A stretch of DNA of 64,000 nucleotides from Allobosea sp. 67-29 (GCF_001898115.1 NZ_MKSQ01000014.1:62001-126000); one strand, 5' to 3'; counted from the stretch's first letter, positions 44,612 through 54,496 are shown. Notes: generated by a model not told the origin, from the letters alone. A program made the numbers and translations.

Positions 44612-44638
44612 TTGAACCTTTTGCCTCGCCGGTATAAA
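44612..44638 (+). promoter_or_regulatory. Possible promoter of the cysH-cysD-cysN operon
   Basis: TTGAAC at 44612-44617 and TATAAA at 44633-44638 have a 15-base spacer, shorter than ideal. The region is AT-rich and is the only plausible promoter between dnaE2 and cysH. Transcription would start near 44645, within the inverted repeat at 44644-44661. Confidence 0.4.
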
Positions 44639-44643
44639 TGCTT

Positions 44644-44661
44644 CGTTCGATTTACCGAACG
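44644..44661. promoter_or_regulatory. Inverted repeat in the cysH leader
   Basis: CGTTCG at 44644-44649 and CGAACG at 44656-44661 form a perfect 6-bp dyad with a 6-base ATTTAC centre, ending 13 bases before the cysH ATG. It overlaps the expected transcription start and could be an operator or an mRNA hairpin. Confidence 0.45.
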
Positions 44662-44674
44662 GATGGCCTGAACC

Positions 44675-45484
44675 ATGGCGAGCAGCCCCGGCCCGGACGA
44701 GCCCATGACGACCACCCAAGCCGCCGCAGCGCTGGCGCATCGGGCGGCCGCGCTCGATACCGCGTTTGGTCGGGCGGATCTGTCAAAACGCCTCGCCGGC
44801 ATCGTCGCGCAGGCGACCGGCCCTGTCGTCTTCACCACATCCTTCGGCCTCGAAGACCAGGTGCTGGCCCATGCCATCGCGACCGCGAAGCTGCCTGTCA
44901 TTTTCGCCACGCTCGATACCGGCCGGCTTTTCCCCGAGGTCTACACGCTCTGGCAGGAGACGGAAGAGCGCTACGGCATCCTGGTTCGCCCCTATTATCC
45001 GCGCCATGAGGCTGTCGAGCTTCACATCCGCCAGAACGGCATCAACGGCTTTTATGCCTCGCGTGACGCCCGCAAATCCTGCTGCGACATCCGCAAGGTC
45101 GAGCCGCTCGGCCGCGCGCTCGCCGGCGCCGATACCTGGCTGACCGGCCTGCGAGCCGACCAGTCGGCCGCGCGAGGCGGGGTGAAGCTGGCGGAGGCGG
45201 ATGTAGCTCGCGGCCTGCTCAAGGTCAGTCCGCTGATCGACTGGACGCGTGAGCGGGCTCTCGCTTTCGCCGAGGCGAACGACGTGCCGCTCAACCCGCT
45301 GCATGCGCAAGGCTTCGTCTCGATCGGCTGCCAGCCTTGCACCCGCGCCATCCGCCCCGGCGAGCCTGAGCGGGCCGGGCGCTGGTGGTGGGAGGACGAT
45401 GCGGCCAAAGAATGCGGCCTGCATGTCGGGCCGGACGGAAAGCTGGCGCGGAGCAAGCCCGCCCCGGCGGAGACGCGAGCATGA
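44675..45484 (+). CDS. cysH: Assimilatory adenylyl-sulfate (APS) reductase, CysH family
   Basis: A 269-residue CysH-family reductase that turns activated sulfate into sulfite. The pattern Cys136-Cys137 (KSCCDIRK) with Cys219-x2-Cys222 (GCQPC) binds a [4Fe-4S] cluster, marking an APS-type reductase rather than a PAPS reductase of the E. coli kind. Cys247 in KECGLH is the nucleophile. The [10 protein letters not shown] segment belongs to the adenylate-binding region. ATG 44675 is used; ATG 44705 is an option. It overlaps cysD by four bases. The absence of an APS kinase downstream agrees with use of APS itself. Confidence 0.95.
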   Translation: MASSPGPDEPMTTTQAAAALAHRAAALDTAFGRADLSKRLAGIVAQATGPVVFTTSFGLEDQVLAHAIATAKLPVIFATLDTGRLFPEVYTLWQETEERYGILVRPYYPRHEAVELHIRQNGINGFYASRDARKSCCDIRKVEPLGRALAGADTWLTGLRADQSAARGGVKLAEADVARGLLKVSPLIDWTRERALAFAEANDVPLNPLHAQGFVSIGCQPCTRAIRPGEPERAGRWWWEDDAAKECGLHVGPDGKLARSKPAPAETRA

Positions 45485-46383
45485 TCCAGCTCAGCCATCT
45501 GCAGAAGCTCGAGGCGGAAGCCATTTTCATCATCCGCGAGGTGGTGGCGACTTGCGACAAGCCGGTGCTGCTCTATTCGATCGGCAAGGATTCCGCCGTC
45601 CTGCTGCATCTCGCGATAAAGGCGTTCTACCCGGCGAAGCCACCCTTCCCGCTGCTCCATGTCGATACGACCTGGAAGTTCCGTGAGATGATCGCCTTCC
45701 GCGACGAGACGGCGAAGCGCCTCGGACTCGACCTGATTGTCCATATCAACCGCGAAGGCGTAGAGGCCGGGATCAATCCGTTCGCCTCCGGCTCACGCGT
45801 CCATACCGACGTGATGAAGACGCAAGGCCTGAAGCAGGCGCTCGACCTCCACAAGTTCGATGCCGCCTTTGGCGGTGCCCGCCGCGACGAGGAGAAGAGC
45901 CGGGCCAAGGAGCGCGTTTTCTCGTTGCGAAGCCCCGAGCACCGCTGGGACCCGAAGAACCAGCGTCCGGAGCCCTGGCAGCTCTTCAACACCCGCAAGC
46001 ATCGCGGCGAGAGTTTTCGCGTGTTTCCGCTCTCGAACTGGACCGAGCGCGACGTCTGGGACTACATCGCGCTGGAGAATATCCCCGTCGTGCCACTCTA
46101 TTTTGCGGCGCCGCGCCCGGTGGTCCGGCGCGACGGCGCCTGGATCATGCGCGACGATGACCGGATGGAACTGCGCCCCGGCGAGGCCGTCGAGACCCGC
46201 ATGGTCCGCTTCCGCACATTGGGCTGCTATCCGCTGACCGGCGCTGTCGAGAGCGAGGCGACGAACCTCACCGATATCATTGCCGAGATGCGTGCGTCGC
46301 GATCTTCCGAGCGGCAAGGCCGTGTCATCGACCATGACGGCTCCGGCTCGATGGAGCAGAAGAAGCAGGAAGGCTATTTCTGA
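45481..46383 (+). CDS. cysD: Sulfate adenylyltransferase small subunit CysD
   Basis: A 300-residue ATP sulfurylase catalytic subunit that makes APS from ATP and sulfate with its GTPase partner CysN. The PP-loop is [15 protein letters not shown] (about residues 33-47), followed by [25 protein letters not shown] and the C-terminal [11 protein letters not shown] and [18 protein letters not shown] elements. ATG 45481 overlaps the cysH stop (ATGA), and the stop codon overlaps the cysN ATG (TGATG), so all three genes are translationally coupled. Confidence 0.97.
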   Translation: MIQLSHLQKLEAEAIFIIREVVATCDKPVLLYSIGKDSAVLLHLAIKAFYPAKPPFPLLHVDTTWKFREMIAFRDETAKRLGLDLIVHINREGVEAGINPFASGSRVHTDVMKTQGLKQALDLHKFDAAFGGARRDEEKSRAKERVFSLRSPEHRWDPKNQRPEPWQLFNTRKHRGESFRVFPLSNWTERDVWDYIALENIPVVPLYFAAPRPVVRRDGAWIMRDDDRMELRPGEAVETRMVRFRTLGCYPLTGAVESEATNLTDIIAEMRASRSSERQGRVIDHDGSGSMEQKKQEGYF

Positions 46384-48035
46384 TGGGCTTTGCCGGAGCC
46401 AGGAACCTGGCCAGGAAGAATCCGAAGGCACTGAGACCAGTCCAGACTCTTCTGCCCGCCAACGACACGCCGGCGGCTTCCGAAACCGGCCAGCATTCAC
46501 TGCTGCGCTTCATCACCTGCGGCTCGGTCGATGACGGCAAGTCGACCCTGATTGGCCGCATGCTCTACGAGGCCGGCGCCGTTTTCGACGACCAGCTCGA
46601 CGCGCTCGACAACGATTCCCGCAAGTTCGGCACGCAAGGCGCGGCGCCCGATTTCGCCTTGCTGGTCGACGGCCTGTCGGCCGAGCGCGAGCAGGGTATC
46701 ACCATCGACGTCGCCTATCGTTATTTCGCCACGGAGAGCCGCAGCTTCATTGTCGCCGATACGCCCGGCCACGAGCAGTACACCCGCAACATGGCGACCG
46801 GCGCCTCCACCGCCGACCTCGCCATCATCCTGGTCGATGCGCGCAAGGGCCTGCTACCGCAAACGCGTCGGCACTCCTTCATCGTCTCGCTGGTCGGCGT
46901 CCGCCATGTCGTGATCGCGATCAACAAGATGGACCTCGTCGGCTATGACGAGGCCGTCTTCGCGCGGATCGCAAATGACTATCGCGCGGCCGTGCAGAAC
47001 CTGGGCTTCGACACGATCCGCTTCATCCCGGTCTCGGCGCGCGACGGCGAGAACGTCATGCGCCCGTCCGCCCTGATGCCCTGGTATGATGGCCCGGCGC
47101 TGCTGCCCTATCTCGAAAGCGTGGCGATCACCCGGACCGCGCCCGCCGACGAACGCTTCGTCCTGCCGGTGCAATGGGTCAACCGGCCGGATCTCGACTT
47201 TCGCGGATATGCCGGCACGCCCGTGACGGGCCGTGCCCGTGTCGGCGACCCGGTCGTGGCCCTGCCTTCCGGCCGCACCAGTCGCATCGCCGGTCTGATC
47301 GGTGCCGCGGGCAATGCGAAACAGGTCTCCGCCGGACAGGCCGCGACGGTAACGCTGGAAGACAACATCGACATCTCGCGCGGGGATGTCATCGTCGCCG
47401 CGGATACCGCTCTGCCGGTGAGCCGCGGGATCATGGCGCGGCTTCTCTGGACGAGCGATCGCCCCATGCTGGAGGGGGGACAGTTCCTGGTGAAGCTGGC
47501 GACGCAGAGTGCCAGCGTTACGGTCGAACGCTTGCATCACAGCATCGATATCGAGGGGTTTTGCCCACTGCCAGCGCAAGCCTTGCGCATGAACGGAATT
47601 GGCCTCGTCACACTCCGGCTCGACCGACCGCTGGTCTCCTTGCCTTATGCGCGCAGCCACGAACTCGGCGGCTTCATCCTGATCGACCGCATCAGCAACG
47701 AGACGGTTGCCTTTGGCTTCGTCGAATCCGACAAGGAGGCCGATCAGCGGGCGGTCGGCGACGGCGGGCCGCTGGCCTGGACGAAGCGTGGCGTCATCCG
47801 CATCGTCGGCAGGAAGGGCTCGCCTGATCGCAACGCGTGGCTGGCGGCGGTGAGCTGGCGCGTCCTCAGCACGGCGGGACTGTTCGCTGCGGCCTTTGCT
47901 CTGACGGCGAATGCACCCGTCGCTCTGGCGCTGGCCTGCGGCGATATCGTGGTGCGGCCGGGCCTGCGTGCGCTGCATATGCGGCTCTGGCGGAAGGCGC
48001 CGGCGGGAACCTTGCAGGACGGGGCGGGGATCTGA
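46383..48035 (+). CDS. cysN: Sulfate adenylyltransferase large subunit CysN with DUF2061-like tail
   Basis: A 550-residue GTPase subunit of ATP sulfurylase. The G1 box is CGSVDDGKST, switch regions include AEREQGITIDVAYRYF, G3 is DTPGHEQY, and G4 is INKMDLV. The beta-barrel domains 2 and 3 end near residue 480. The last 60 residues (from about 489, AVSWRVLSTAGLFAAAF) do not belong to CysN: they resemble DUF2061, a short two-helix membrane domain, and include an RPGLRALHMRLW segment like that family's end. Many CysN proteins instead carry a CysC APS-kinase domain here, which is missing. The tail may tether the enzyme to the membrane. It overlaps cysD by one base. Confidence 0.94.
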   Translation: MGFAGARNLARKNPKALRPVQTLLPANDTPAASETGQHSLLRFITCGSVDDGKSTLIGRMLYEAGAVFDDQLDALDNDSRKFGTQGAAPDFALLVDGLSAEREQGITIDVAYRYFATESRSFIVADTPGHEQYTRNMATGASTADLAIILVDARKGLLPQTRRHSFIVSLVGVRHVVIAINKMDLVGYDEAVFARIANDYRAAVQNLGFDTIRFIPVSARDGENVMRPSALMPWYDGPALLPYLESVAITRTAPADERFVLPVQWVNRPDLDFRGYAGTPVTGRARVGDPVVALPSGRTSRIAGLIGAAGNAKQVSAGQAATVTLEDNIDISRGDVIVAADTALPVSRGIMARLLWTSDRPMLEGGQFLVKLATQSASVTVERLHHSIDIEGFCPLPAQALRMNGIGLVTLRLDRPLVSLPYARSHELGGFILIDRISNETVAFGFVESDKEADQRAVGDGGPLAWTKRGVIRIVGRKGSPDRNAWLAAVSWRVLSTAGLFAAAFALTANAPVALALACGDIVVRPGLRALHMRLWRKAPAGTLQDGAGI

Positions 48036-48117
48036 GGAGCGGCGCCAGCGGCTTCTGCCGTCGGCGTCGGGGATCTTGCGGCTGCCACGGGTCTGCGCGG
48101 CGACCGGATGGCAGGAT

Positions 48118-48759
48118 TCAAGCCGCCTGGGTGTAGGTCGTGGCTGCGCTGTTCGAAGCCGCGAGCTGCGACGCGCTGCCATAGGCCTGCGACGCATTCT
48201 GCAGGGCTTCGGGCGGCGGCCCGTGACGATGATGATGACGTCCGCCGGATTGTTGCAGCGAGGACTGGAAGCTCTTCACCTCATCCTGCGAGACCGAGCC
48301 GTCGCCATCCTTGTCCAGGGCGCTGAAGAGCTGGCTCAGCTGGTCGCTGTTCAACCGGCTGTCCTTGAAGGCCGAATTGAATTCGTCCTGGCTGATCCTG
48401 CCACTGGAGTCGCTGTCGATCTGCCCGAAGGCCGAAGCGCCGTCGTCGGTCGAGGCGCTCTGGGTGTTCTGCGTTCCGTCTGCCTGCAGGGAGAACAGGA
48501 AGGACTGCAGCAGGCTGTCGGCCTTCTTGGCCTTGTCCTTGAAGGCATCGGACTCGGCCTTGCTGATCGAGCCGTCGCCGTCAGCGTCGATCTTCTTGAA
48601 GAGCTCTTCGCTCTTGGTTTTGTCGGCGCCCTTGGGCGCGGCGCTCTCGAACTCGTCGAGGCTGATGCCGCCGTCGCTGTTGCTGTCGATCTGGTCGAAG
48701 CTCGGAGGTTTGGAAGGTGGCGGCCGAAAGCCGCCGCTGACGCTGCGGATACTCGACAT
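48118..48759 (-). CDS. EF-hand calcium-binding protein (four loops)
   Basis: A 213-residue protein with four canonical 12-residue EF-hand loops: residues 25-36 (DSNSDGGISLDE), 58-69 (DADGDGSISKAE), 115-126 (DSDSSGRISQDE) and 149-160 (DKDGDGSVSQDE). Each has Asp1, Asp/Asn3, Gly6, a hydrophobic residue 8 and Glu12, so all four should bind calcium. They come as two pairs with a 45-residue linker. A His-rich patch (GGRHHHRHGPPP, about 172-183) and a low-complexity Ala/Ser tail follow. There is no signal peptide. ATG 48759 is used; the frame back to 48879 lacks loops. It is convergent with cysN; function is unknown. Confidence 0.88.
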   Translation of the reverse strand: MSSIRSVSGGFRPPPSKPPSFDQIDSNSDGGISLDEFESAAPKGADKTKSEELFKKIDADGDGSISKAESDAFKDKAKKADSLLQSFLFSLQADGTQNTQSASTDDGASAFGQIDSDSSGRISQDEFNSAFKDSRLNSDQLSQLFSALDKDGDGSVSQDEVKSFQSSLQQSGGRHHHRHGPPPEALQNASQAYGSASQLAASNSAATTYTQAA

Positions 48760-48894
48760 GGAGAGACTCCGGGGTACGTCGCGACCTTGCGACGCACGCC
48801 AAGTCTCCGCCCGGATTCTTGGTGAAGAGCTAATAAACGGAAGTGCGTGAGATTTTTTCCCACGAGATAAATGCGGCAAGTTGACGCAAGGCTC

Positions 48895-49302
48895 TCAGGC
48901 GGCCACCACAGCCGTCGCCTCGATCTCCAGCAACGCTTCGGGTTCGACCAGCGCCGTCACCGCGACGACCGCCATCGCCGGGAAATGCCGGCCGAACACC
49001 TCGCGATAGATCGGCCCCATCTCCTTGAGGCTGGTGCGATAGGTCGCGATGTCGGTGACGTACCAGGTCAGGCGCACGATGTCCTCGACCCGCCCGCCGC
49101 CGGCCTCGACCACCGCCCTGATGTTGTGGAAGGTCTGGCGCAATTGGCCGATGAAACCCTTGGCGAATAGGCCCTGCGCATCCCAGCCGACGAGCCCGCC
49201 GGTGACCAGCACACGGCCTTCCGCCACCATTCCGTTGGCATAGCCGCGCGGCTGCGGCCAGCCCTCGGGCAGGATGGCGCGGGATTGCGGGAGTTCGGAC
49301 AT
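48895..49302 (-). CDS. RidA family protein (enamine/imine deaminase)
   Basis: A 135-residue RidA/YjgF/YER057c protein. The family opening GYANGMVAEGRVLVTGGLVGWD and the RQTFHNIRAVVEAGGGRVEDIVRLTWYV segment are clear, with the catalytic-type acidic end ALVEPEALLEIEATAVV. RidA-type proteins hydrolyse reactive enamines and imines. ATG 49302 is used; a longer frame to 49362 is unconserved. It is the last gene of the anthranilate cluster, 46 bases after the CoA-ligase gene, and may remove the imine formed when 2-aminobenzoyl-CoA products lose nitrogen. That role is inferred from position. Confidence 0.85.
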   Translation of the reverse strand: MSELPQSRAILPEGWPQPRGYANGMVAEGRVLVTGGLVGWDAQGLFAKGFIGQLRQTFHNIRAVVEAGGGRVEDIVRLTWYVTDIATYRTSLKEMGPIYREVFGRHFPAMAVVAVTALVEPEALLEIEATAVVAA

Positions 49303-49348
49303 GGGTGGTCGCCTCGGTTCGGCCGTTGGGCTCTGGCTGGAGAAGAGG

Positions 49349-50989
49349 TCAGATCGCGCCACGCGCGATCTGCCTAAGGGCGAAGCGTTGCAGCTTGCCT
49401 GTCGAGGTTTTCGGCAGGGCGTCGACGAATTCGATGGCGCGCGGGTATTTGTAGGGCGCGATACCGGCCTTCACGTGCTCCTGCAAGGTCTTGGCCAGCG
49501 CCGCATCGCCGCGGATGCCTTCGCGCAGCACGACATAGGCCTTCACGATCTGCCCACGCTCGGGACAGGGCGCGCCGACCACGCCGCATTCGGCGACGGC
49601 CTCATGGGTCAGCAGGCAGGCTTCGACCTCGGGACCTGCGATATTGTAGCCGGCCGAGATGATCATGTCGTCGGAGCGGGCTTGGTACCAGAAATAGCCG
49701 TCCGCATCGCGCAGGTAAGTGTCGCCGGTGATGTTCCAGCCGTCGAGGATGTATTTTGCCTGGCGCGGGTCGGCGAGATAGCGGCAGCCTGTCGGGCCGC
49801 GCACGGCAAGCCGTCCCGGCGTGCCGTCCGGCACGTCGCGGCCTGCCGCATCGACGATCTTGGCCTCGTAGCCCGGCACCGGAATCCCGGTCGAACCCGG
49901 CCGGATCGCCTCGCGCGGTGCGCCGATGAAGATATGCAGCATCTCCGTCGCGCCGATGCCGTCCATGAGGGGCAGGCCGGTCCGGGCCTGCCAGGCGTCG
50001 AAGGTGGCCTTCGGCAGTGCCTCGCCGGCCGAAACGCAGATGCTGAGCGAAGCGATGTCGCGTCCGTCGAGCTTGTCGAGCATGGCGCGATAGGCGGTCG
50101 GTGCGGTGAAGACGACGCTGACCTTGTAGCGCTCGATCGCGTCGATCAGATCGGCCGGGCCGGCCTTCTCGGGCAGCACCATCGCCGCACCGATCCGCAT
50201 CGGGAAGAGCACGAGCCCGCCGAGCCCGAAGGTGAAGGCGAGCGGCGGCGAGCCGGTGAACCGGTCGTCCGGCGACGCCTTCAGCACGCGCGCGCCATAG
50301 CAGTCGCAGATCGCCAGCATGTCCTGGTGGAAATGCATGGTGCCTTTGGGTTCGCCGGTGGTGCCGGAGGTGAAGGCGATCAGGCAGACATCGTCGCGCG
50401 CGGTGTCGGCCGCTTCGAAACTCTCGTAACCCGGCTGGGCCATCAGCGCTTCGAGCTCGCTGTCCGAACTGCCGAAGGCGACGATACGGGCGAGGTCCGG
50501 CGCCTGCGCCTTCGCTCCCTCCAATTCGACGGTGAGACGGTGGTCGCAGAGCGCAAGGGCGATCTTCGCCTTGCGCAAAGGATAGGCGAGTTCGCCCGCC
50601 CGCAGCATCGGCATGGTCGCGACGGCGACGCCGCCGGCCTTGATGACGGCGAGATAGGCCGCGACCATCATCGGTGTATTGCCGGCGCGCAGCAGCACGC
50701 GGTTGCCGGCGACGATGCCGAGATCGCGGGTCAGCACATTGGCGATGCGGTTCACCTTGTCGGCGAGGTCGGCGTAGCTCCAGTGCAGCTCGCTCGCGAC
50801 CACGGCCGTGCGTCCGCCGCGCCCTTCCGCGAGATGCTTGTCGAGCAGCTCGGCGACGCAGTTAAGCCGCGCGGCGTAGCTCAGCCCTGCCTCTTCCAGT
50901 CTCAGATCGGGCCAGCTTTCGCGCGGCGGCAGGTTGTCCCGCGCAAAACTGTCCTTATGCCCCGATCTCGCGAATCCGGTTGCTGTCAT
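49349..50989 (-). CDS. 2-aminobenzoate-CoA ligase (benzoate-CoA ligase family)
   Basis: A 546-residue adenylate-forming ligase of the benzoate/anthranilate-CoA ligase family. The phosphate loop is [17 protein letters not shown], the A5 region is [14 protein letters not shown], the hinge region includes [19 protein letters not shown], and the catalytic lysine is in [17 protein letters not shown] 50989 is used because AGGGGA lies just upstream. Substrate assignment to 2-aminobenzoate rests on the cluster with the aminobenzoyl-CoA monooxygenase/reductase; benzoate is the alternative. It overlaps the acyl-CoA dehydrogenase gene by 35 bases. Confidence 0.88.
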   Translation of the reverse strand: MTATGFARSGHKDSFARDNLPPRESWPDLRLEEAGLSYAARLNCVAELLDKHLAEGRGGRTAVVASELHWSYADLADKVNRIANVLTRDLGIVAGNRVLLRAGNTPMMVAAYLAVIKAGGVAVATMPMLRAGELAYPLRKAKIALALCDHRLTVELEGAKAQAPDLARIVAFGSSDSELEALMAQPGYESFEAADTARDDVCLIAFTSGTTGEPKGTMHFHQDMLAICDCYGARVLKASPDDRFTGSPPLAFTFGLGGLVLFPMRIGAAMVLPEKAGPADLIDAIERYKVSVVFTAPTAYRAMLDKLDGRDIASLSICVSAGEALPKATFDAWQARTGLPLMDGIGATEMLHIFIGAPREAIRPGSTGIPVPGYEAKIVDAAGRDVPDGTPGRLAVRGPTGCRYLADPRQAKYILDGWNITGDTYLRDADGYFWYQARSDDMIISAGYNIAGPEVEACLLTHEAVAECGVVGAPCPERGQIVKAYVVLREGIRGDAALAKTLQEHVKAGIAPYKYPRAIEFVDALPKTSTGKLQRFALRQIARGAI

Positions 50990-52199
50990 GTCGTTCCCCT
51001 GCCTTTTCGGCATGTGCTTTCAGCAGGTCGCGCGCGATCACGACCTTCTGGACCTCGCTCGCACCCTCGTAGATGCGCAGCGCCCTGATCTCCCTGTAGA
51101 GTTCCTCCACCTTGACGCCCTTGGTGACACCGAGCCCGCCATGGATCTGGACGGCCCGGTCGATCACGCTCTGGGCGTTCTCGGTCGCGACGAGTTTGGC
51201 CAGCGCGGCTTCTCGGGTGACGCGGGCCGCGCCGCGGTCCTTGGTCCATGCGGCGCGATAGACGAGCAGGGCGGCCGCATCGACTTGCGCGCCGCTGTCG
51301 GCGATCGCCGCCTGTGAGAGCTGGAGATCGCCGAGCGTGCCGCCGAAGAGCTTGCGGCCATTGGCATGGGCCAGCGTCTCGTGCAGCGCCCGCCTTGCGA
51401 AGCCGAGCGCGGCGGCGCCGACCGTCGAGCGGAAGATGTCGAGCGTCGCCATCGCGACCTTGAAGCCGTCGCCCGGTCCGCCAATGCGGTTCTCAAGCGG
51501 CACGCGGCAGCTCTCGAAGCGCAGCGTCGCCAGCGGATGCGGCGCGATCACCTCGATCCGTTCCGGGATCGTGAGGCCGGGCGTATCGGCCTCGACCAGG
51601 AAGGCGGAAAGCCCGCGCGCGCCCGGCGCCTCGCCGGTGCGGGCGAAGACGACGTAATGGTCGGCAATGCCGCCATTCGAGATCCAGCTCTTCTCGCCGT
51701 CGATGCGGACATGGGCGTTGCCGTCCGGCGTCGCCGTCGTCGCCATGGCGGCGACGTCGGAGCCCGCTTCCTTCTCGGAGAGGGCGAAGGCGGCGATGCG
51801 CTTGCCGGCCGCGACATCCGGCAGGATGCGCTGCTTCATCGCCTCGGAACCGGCGATGCTGATCGAGCCGGTGCCGAGCCCCTGCATGGCGAAGGCGAAA
51901 TCGGCAAGACCGTCATGTGCCGCCAGGATCTCGCGGGCGAGGCAGAGCGTGCGCACGTCGAGCCTGTCGGCGAGCCCGCCATAGGCGACCGGCACGACGG
52001 CCTTCAGGAAGCCGGCCGCTCCCAAGGCCGCGACGCGCGCCCGGCAGGCCTCGTCGACATCGTCGTGAGGCAGGTCGGCGAGATAGGAATCGGCCCAGCC
52101 GGAGAGCTCGGCGGCGAAGGCGCGGTGGCTCTCCTCGAAGAACGGCCAGTCCAGCGTGTCGCCGAGAATGTCGAGGCCGAGCGGAGAGACGCTGCCCAT
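50955..52199 (-). CDS. Acyl-CoA dehydrogenase
   Basis: A 414-residue acyl-CoA dehydrogenase. The FAD/acyl-binding segment [16 protein letters not shown] and [16 protein letters not shown], plus the C-terminal [29 protein letters not shown], are standard. It should oxidise a CoA-bound intermediate of ring-derived acids, such as an alicyclic CoA ester from the 2-aminobenzoyl-CoA route. ATG 52199 is used; a longer Arg-rich frame to 52313 is unconserved. It has one base between its start and the stop of the hydratase gene, and overlaps the ligase gene by 35 bases. Confidence 0.92.
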   Translation of the reverse strand: MGSVSPLGLDILGDTLDWPFFEESHRAFAAELSGWADSYLADLPHDDVDEACRARVAALGAAGFLKAVVPVAYGGLADRLDVRTLCLAREILAAHDGLADFAFAMQGLGTGSISIAGSEAMKQRILPDVAAGKRIAAFALSEKEAGSDVAAMATTATPDGNAHVRIDGEKSWISNGGIADHYVVFARTGEAPGARGLSAFLVEADTPGLTIPERIEVIAPHPLATLRFESCRVPLENRIGGPGDGFKVAMATLDIFRSTVGAAALGFARRALHETLAHANGRKLFGGTLGDLQLSQAAIADSGAQVDAAALLVYRAAWTKDRGAARVTREAALAKLVATENAQSVIDRAVQIHGGLGVTKGVKVEELYREIRALRIYEGASEVQKVVIARDLLKAHAEKAGERHDSNRIREIGA

Positions 52200-52200
52200 C

Positions 52201-53037
52201 TCAGTTGCCCTCGAAGACCGGCTTCTGCTTCGCAGCGAAGGCGTGATAGGCGCGGGCAAAATCCTCTGTCTGCATGCAGAGCGCCTGCGCCACGGCTTCC
52301 GCCTCGATCGCACTCTCGACCGACATCGCCCATTCCATTTCGAGCATGCGCTTGGTCATCGCATTGGCGAAGGTCGGGCCATCAGCCAGCTCGGCGGCGA
52401 GCGCCTGAGCCTCGGACAGCACGGCCTCGGAGGGGCAGATGCGGTTGAGGAACCCCCAGCGCTCGGCCTCCTCACCTTTGAGCACACGGCCGGTATAGAG
52501 CAGCTCGGCGGCGCGGCCCTGGCCGATGATGCGCGGCAGCATTGCGCAGGCACCCATGTCGCAGCCGGCAAGGCCGACGCGGTTGAACAGGAAGGCGATC
52601 TTGCTGCCGGCCGTGCCGATACGCAGGTCGGACGCCATGGCGACAATGGCGCCAGCCCCGGCGCAGACGCCGTCGATGGCAGCGACGATCGGCTGCGGGC
52701 AGGCTCGCATCGCCTTGACCAGCTCGCCCGTCATCCGGGTGAATTTCAAGAGGTCCTTGGTCTCCATCGCGACCAGCGGCCCGATGATCTCGAAGACGTC
52801 GCCGCCCGAGGAGAAATTGCCGCCGGCGCCGGTGACGACGATCGCCTTGACCGCCTCCTCCTTCTGCGCGGCGAGGAAGAAATCCGTGAGCTCGCGGTAG
52901 CTTGCGAAGGTCAGCGGATTCTTTTTCTCAGGCCGGTTAAGCGTCACCGTCGCGACCTTGCCGGAGACCGAGAGGCTGAAATGCTCCGGCGTGAAGCCAG
53001 CGAGCGGCAGGGTGGTGGCGTTGGCGATCTGGGTCAT
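52201..53037 (-). CDS. Enoyl-CoA hydratase family protein
   Basis: A 278-residue crotonase-fold protein. The oxyanion-hole segments are [17 protein letters not shown] and [20 protein letters not shown]. The C-terminal region contains [20 protein letters not shown]. The second usual catalytic glutamate position is occupied by a D-M-G-A stretch, so hydration is probable but hydrolysis or ring cleavage cannot be excluded. ATG 53037 overlaps the MarR stop (ATGA). It lies one base before the acyl-CoA dehydrogenase start and is part of the anthranilate cluster operon. Confidence 0.9.
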   Translation of the reverse strand: MTQIANATTLPLAGFTPEHFSLSVSGKVATVTLNRPEKKNPLTFASYRELTDFFLAAQKEEAVKAIVVTGAGGNFSSGGDVFEIIGPLVAMETKDLLKFTRMTGELVKAMRACPQPIVAAIDGVCAGAGAIVAMASDLRIGTAGSKIAFLFNRVGLAGCDMGACAMLPRIIGQGRAAELLYTGRVLKGEEAERWGFLNRICPSEAVLSEAQALAAELADGPTFANAMTKRMLEMEWAMSVESAIEAEAVAQALCMQTEDFARAYHAFAAKQKPVFEGN

Positions 53038-53573
53038 CAGGCATCCCCCTTGGCGGCCTGGTCTGTCCGCCCCGCGATGGCGCGATGCAGCGAGCTCTTG
53101 GTCTGCCCGAGCAGCCGAAAGAGCTGAGCGATATCGGCCTGGTCGAGCCCCACGAAAAGCTCTGCGATCCACTCCTCGTGGCGCTCGGCCATGGCCCGGA
53201 AGAACTTGCGGCCCTGTGCGGTCAACGTGAGGATCTGCACGCGCCGGTCCTGCGGGGCGGAGCGCTTGTCGACCAGCCCATCCGTCACGAGGCCGGCGAC
53301 GACGGCGGTGACGTTGCCGTTCGAGACCATCAGGCGCTGCGAGACCTCGCCGACCGTCATGCCGACGGCGGTCTTGTCGAGCTGCGCCATGAGGTCGAAG
53401 CGCGGCAGCGTCGTCTTGAACTCCTCACGCAGGCGGTTGCGGATCTCCGTCTCGATCAGGGTCGAGCAGGTCAGCATCCTCAGCCAGAGGCGCAACTCGT
53501 CCTTGTGGTCGCCGGGGCGCTCGCTGGCCTTGGTCTCGCGGTCGAGGATCAGGGAGGAGGAGGGCGTCTCCAT
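53037..53573 (-). CDS. MarR family transcriptional regulator
   Basis: A 178-residue MarR-type repressor. The winged helix spans about residues 65-130, with [20 protein letters not shown] as the HTH and [19 protein letters not shown] as the wing. MarR regulators of aromatic CoA-ligase clusters usually bind a CoA thioester, so the 2-aminobenzoyl-CoA or a related ester may be the ligand here. ATG 53573 is chosen with GGGGAG upstream; the alternative start at 53591 would overlap the SDR stop. It is embedded in the operon, overlapping the hydratase gene by one base. Confidence 0.88.
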   Translation of the reverse strand: METPSSSLILDRETKASERPGDHKDELRLWLRMLTCSTLIETEIRNRLREEFKTTLPRFDLMAQLDKTAVGMTVGEVSQRLMVSNGNVTAVVAGLVTDGLVDKRSAPQDRRVQILTLTAQGRKFFRAMAERHEEWIAELFVGLDQADIAQLFRLLGQTKSSLHRAIAGRTDQAAKGDA

Positions 53574-53574
53574 C

Positions 53575-54330
53575 TCAGAACTCCCCGCCATTGATCATGA
53601 GCGACTGGCCCGTGACGGCATCGCTGCCTGCGCCACAGAGATAGAGCACAGCCGCCGCGACCTCTTCCGGCGCGATCAGCCGGCCCTGCGGATTGTCCTT
53701 GATCATGGCCGCGAGCGCCTCTTCGCGGCTCTTGCCGGTCTTGGCTGCGACGTTGTCGATGCTGGCGGTCGCCATGTCGGTATCGGCATAGCCCGGGCAG
53801 ACGGCGTTGACGGTGACGCCGGAGCGCGCCGTCTCGAGCGCCAGCGATTTCACCAGCCCGACCACGGCATGTTTCGCGGCCGTATAGGCGCTAACATAGG
53901 GATAGCCACGATGTCCGGCAGTGGAGGCGATGGCGATCAAACGGCCGCGGCGGTGCTCCAGCATGGCCGGCAGCGCGGCGTGGAACAGGTTCACCGTGCC
54001 GATCAGGTTGATATCGAGCATCCGGCGGAAGCGCTCGCTGTCGCTGCGCATGAACGGACCGGTCTCGACCGCCCCGGCATTCGCGACGGCAATGTCGAAG
54101 GCATGCTGGCGGGAGAGCTTGTCCAGAGCCGCGGAGACCGAGGCCTCGTCGCGCACGTCGCAGGCAGCGCAATCGGCTGCCAGACCGGCCGCGACGGCCT
54201 CCTTCAAGGTCAATTCGTCGCGCCCGAGGATGCTGACCGTCGCGCCGGCTTGCGTCAGCGCGGCGGCGATGGCCCGGCCGAGGCCGCGTCCGCCGCCTGT
54301 AACCAGTGCACGCTGTCCCTGCAATGTCAT
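53575..54330 (-). CDS. SDR family NAD(P)-dependent oxidoreductase
   Basis: A 251-residue short-chain dehydrogenase of FabG type. The nucleotide motif is VTGGGRGLGRAIA (about residues 10-22), the NAG motif is VANAGAVETG, and the catalytic Ser-Tyr-Lys lies in IASTAGHRGYPYVSAYTAAKHAV. It is the first gene of the leftward operon and probably oxidises a 3-hydroxyacyl-CoA intermediate in the beta-oxidation-like part of the pathway. It faces the monooxygenase/reductase gene across the 240-base divergent promoter. Confidence 0.9.
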   Translation of the reverse strand: MTLQGQRALVTGGGRGLGRAIAAALTQAGATVSILGRDELTLKEAVAAGLAADCAACDVRDEASVSAALDKLSRQHAFDIAVANAGAVETGPFMRSDSERFRRMLDINLIGTVNLFHAALPAMLEHRRGRLIAIASTAGHRGYPYVSAYTAAKHAVVGLVKSLALETARSGVTVNAVCPGYADTDMATASIDNVAAKTGKSREEALAAMIKDNPQGRLIAPEEVAAAVLYLCGAGSDAVTGQSLMINGGEF

Positions 54331-54356
54331 GGCCGTTCGACCTCCGGCGACAAATA

Positions 54357-54371
54357 TATTTTAAGTCTGAA
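54357..54371. promoter_or_regulatory. Candidate MarR operator, SDR side
   Basis: TATTTTAAGTCTGAA reads along the plus strand at 54357-54371, about 27 bases before the SDR ATG (54330). It differs at one position from the inverted motif at 54513-54527. On the minus strand it includes a TAAAAT -10-like element for the SDR operon. The surrounding patch is AT-rich in a GC-rich genome. Confidence 0.55.
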
Positions 54372-54496
54372 GGAATTTGCAAGCGAGTTGACCGAGCCAG
54401 GAGATGGTGTCGCCCCGCAACGCACAATACCACGCTGGCAATGTGTTTCGGCGCGAGCATCCTCCCTGGCATCGCCGGGGACCTCGCAAAAGCCTC

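Noticed and set aside
44675..45484. Calling CysH a PAPS reductase
   Set aside because: Four cysteines (CC and CxxC) for an iron-sulfur cluster are present and no APS kinase domain follows in CysN, which fits APS reduction.
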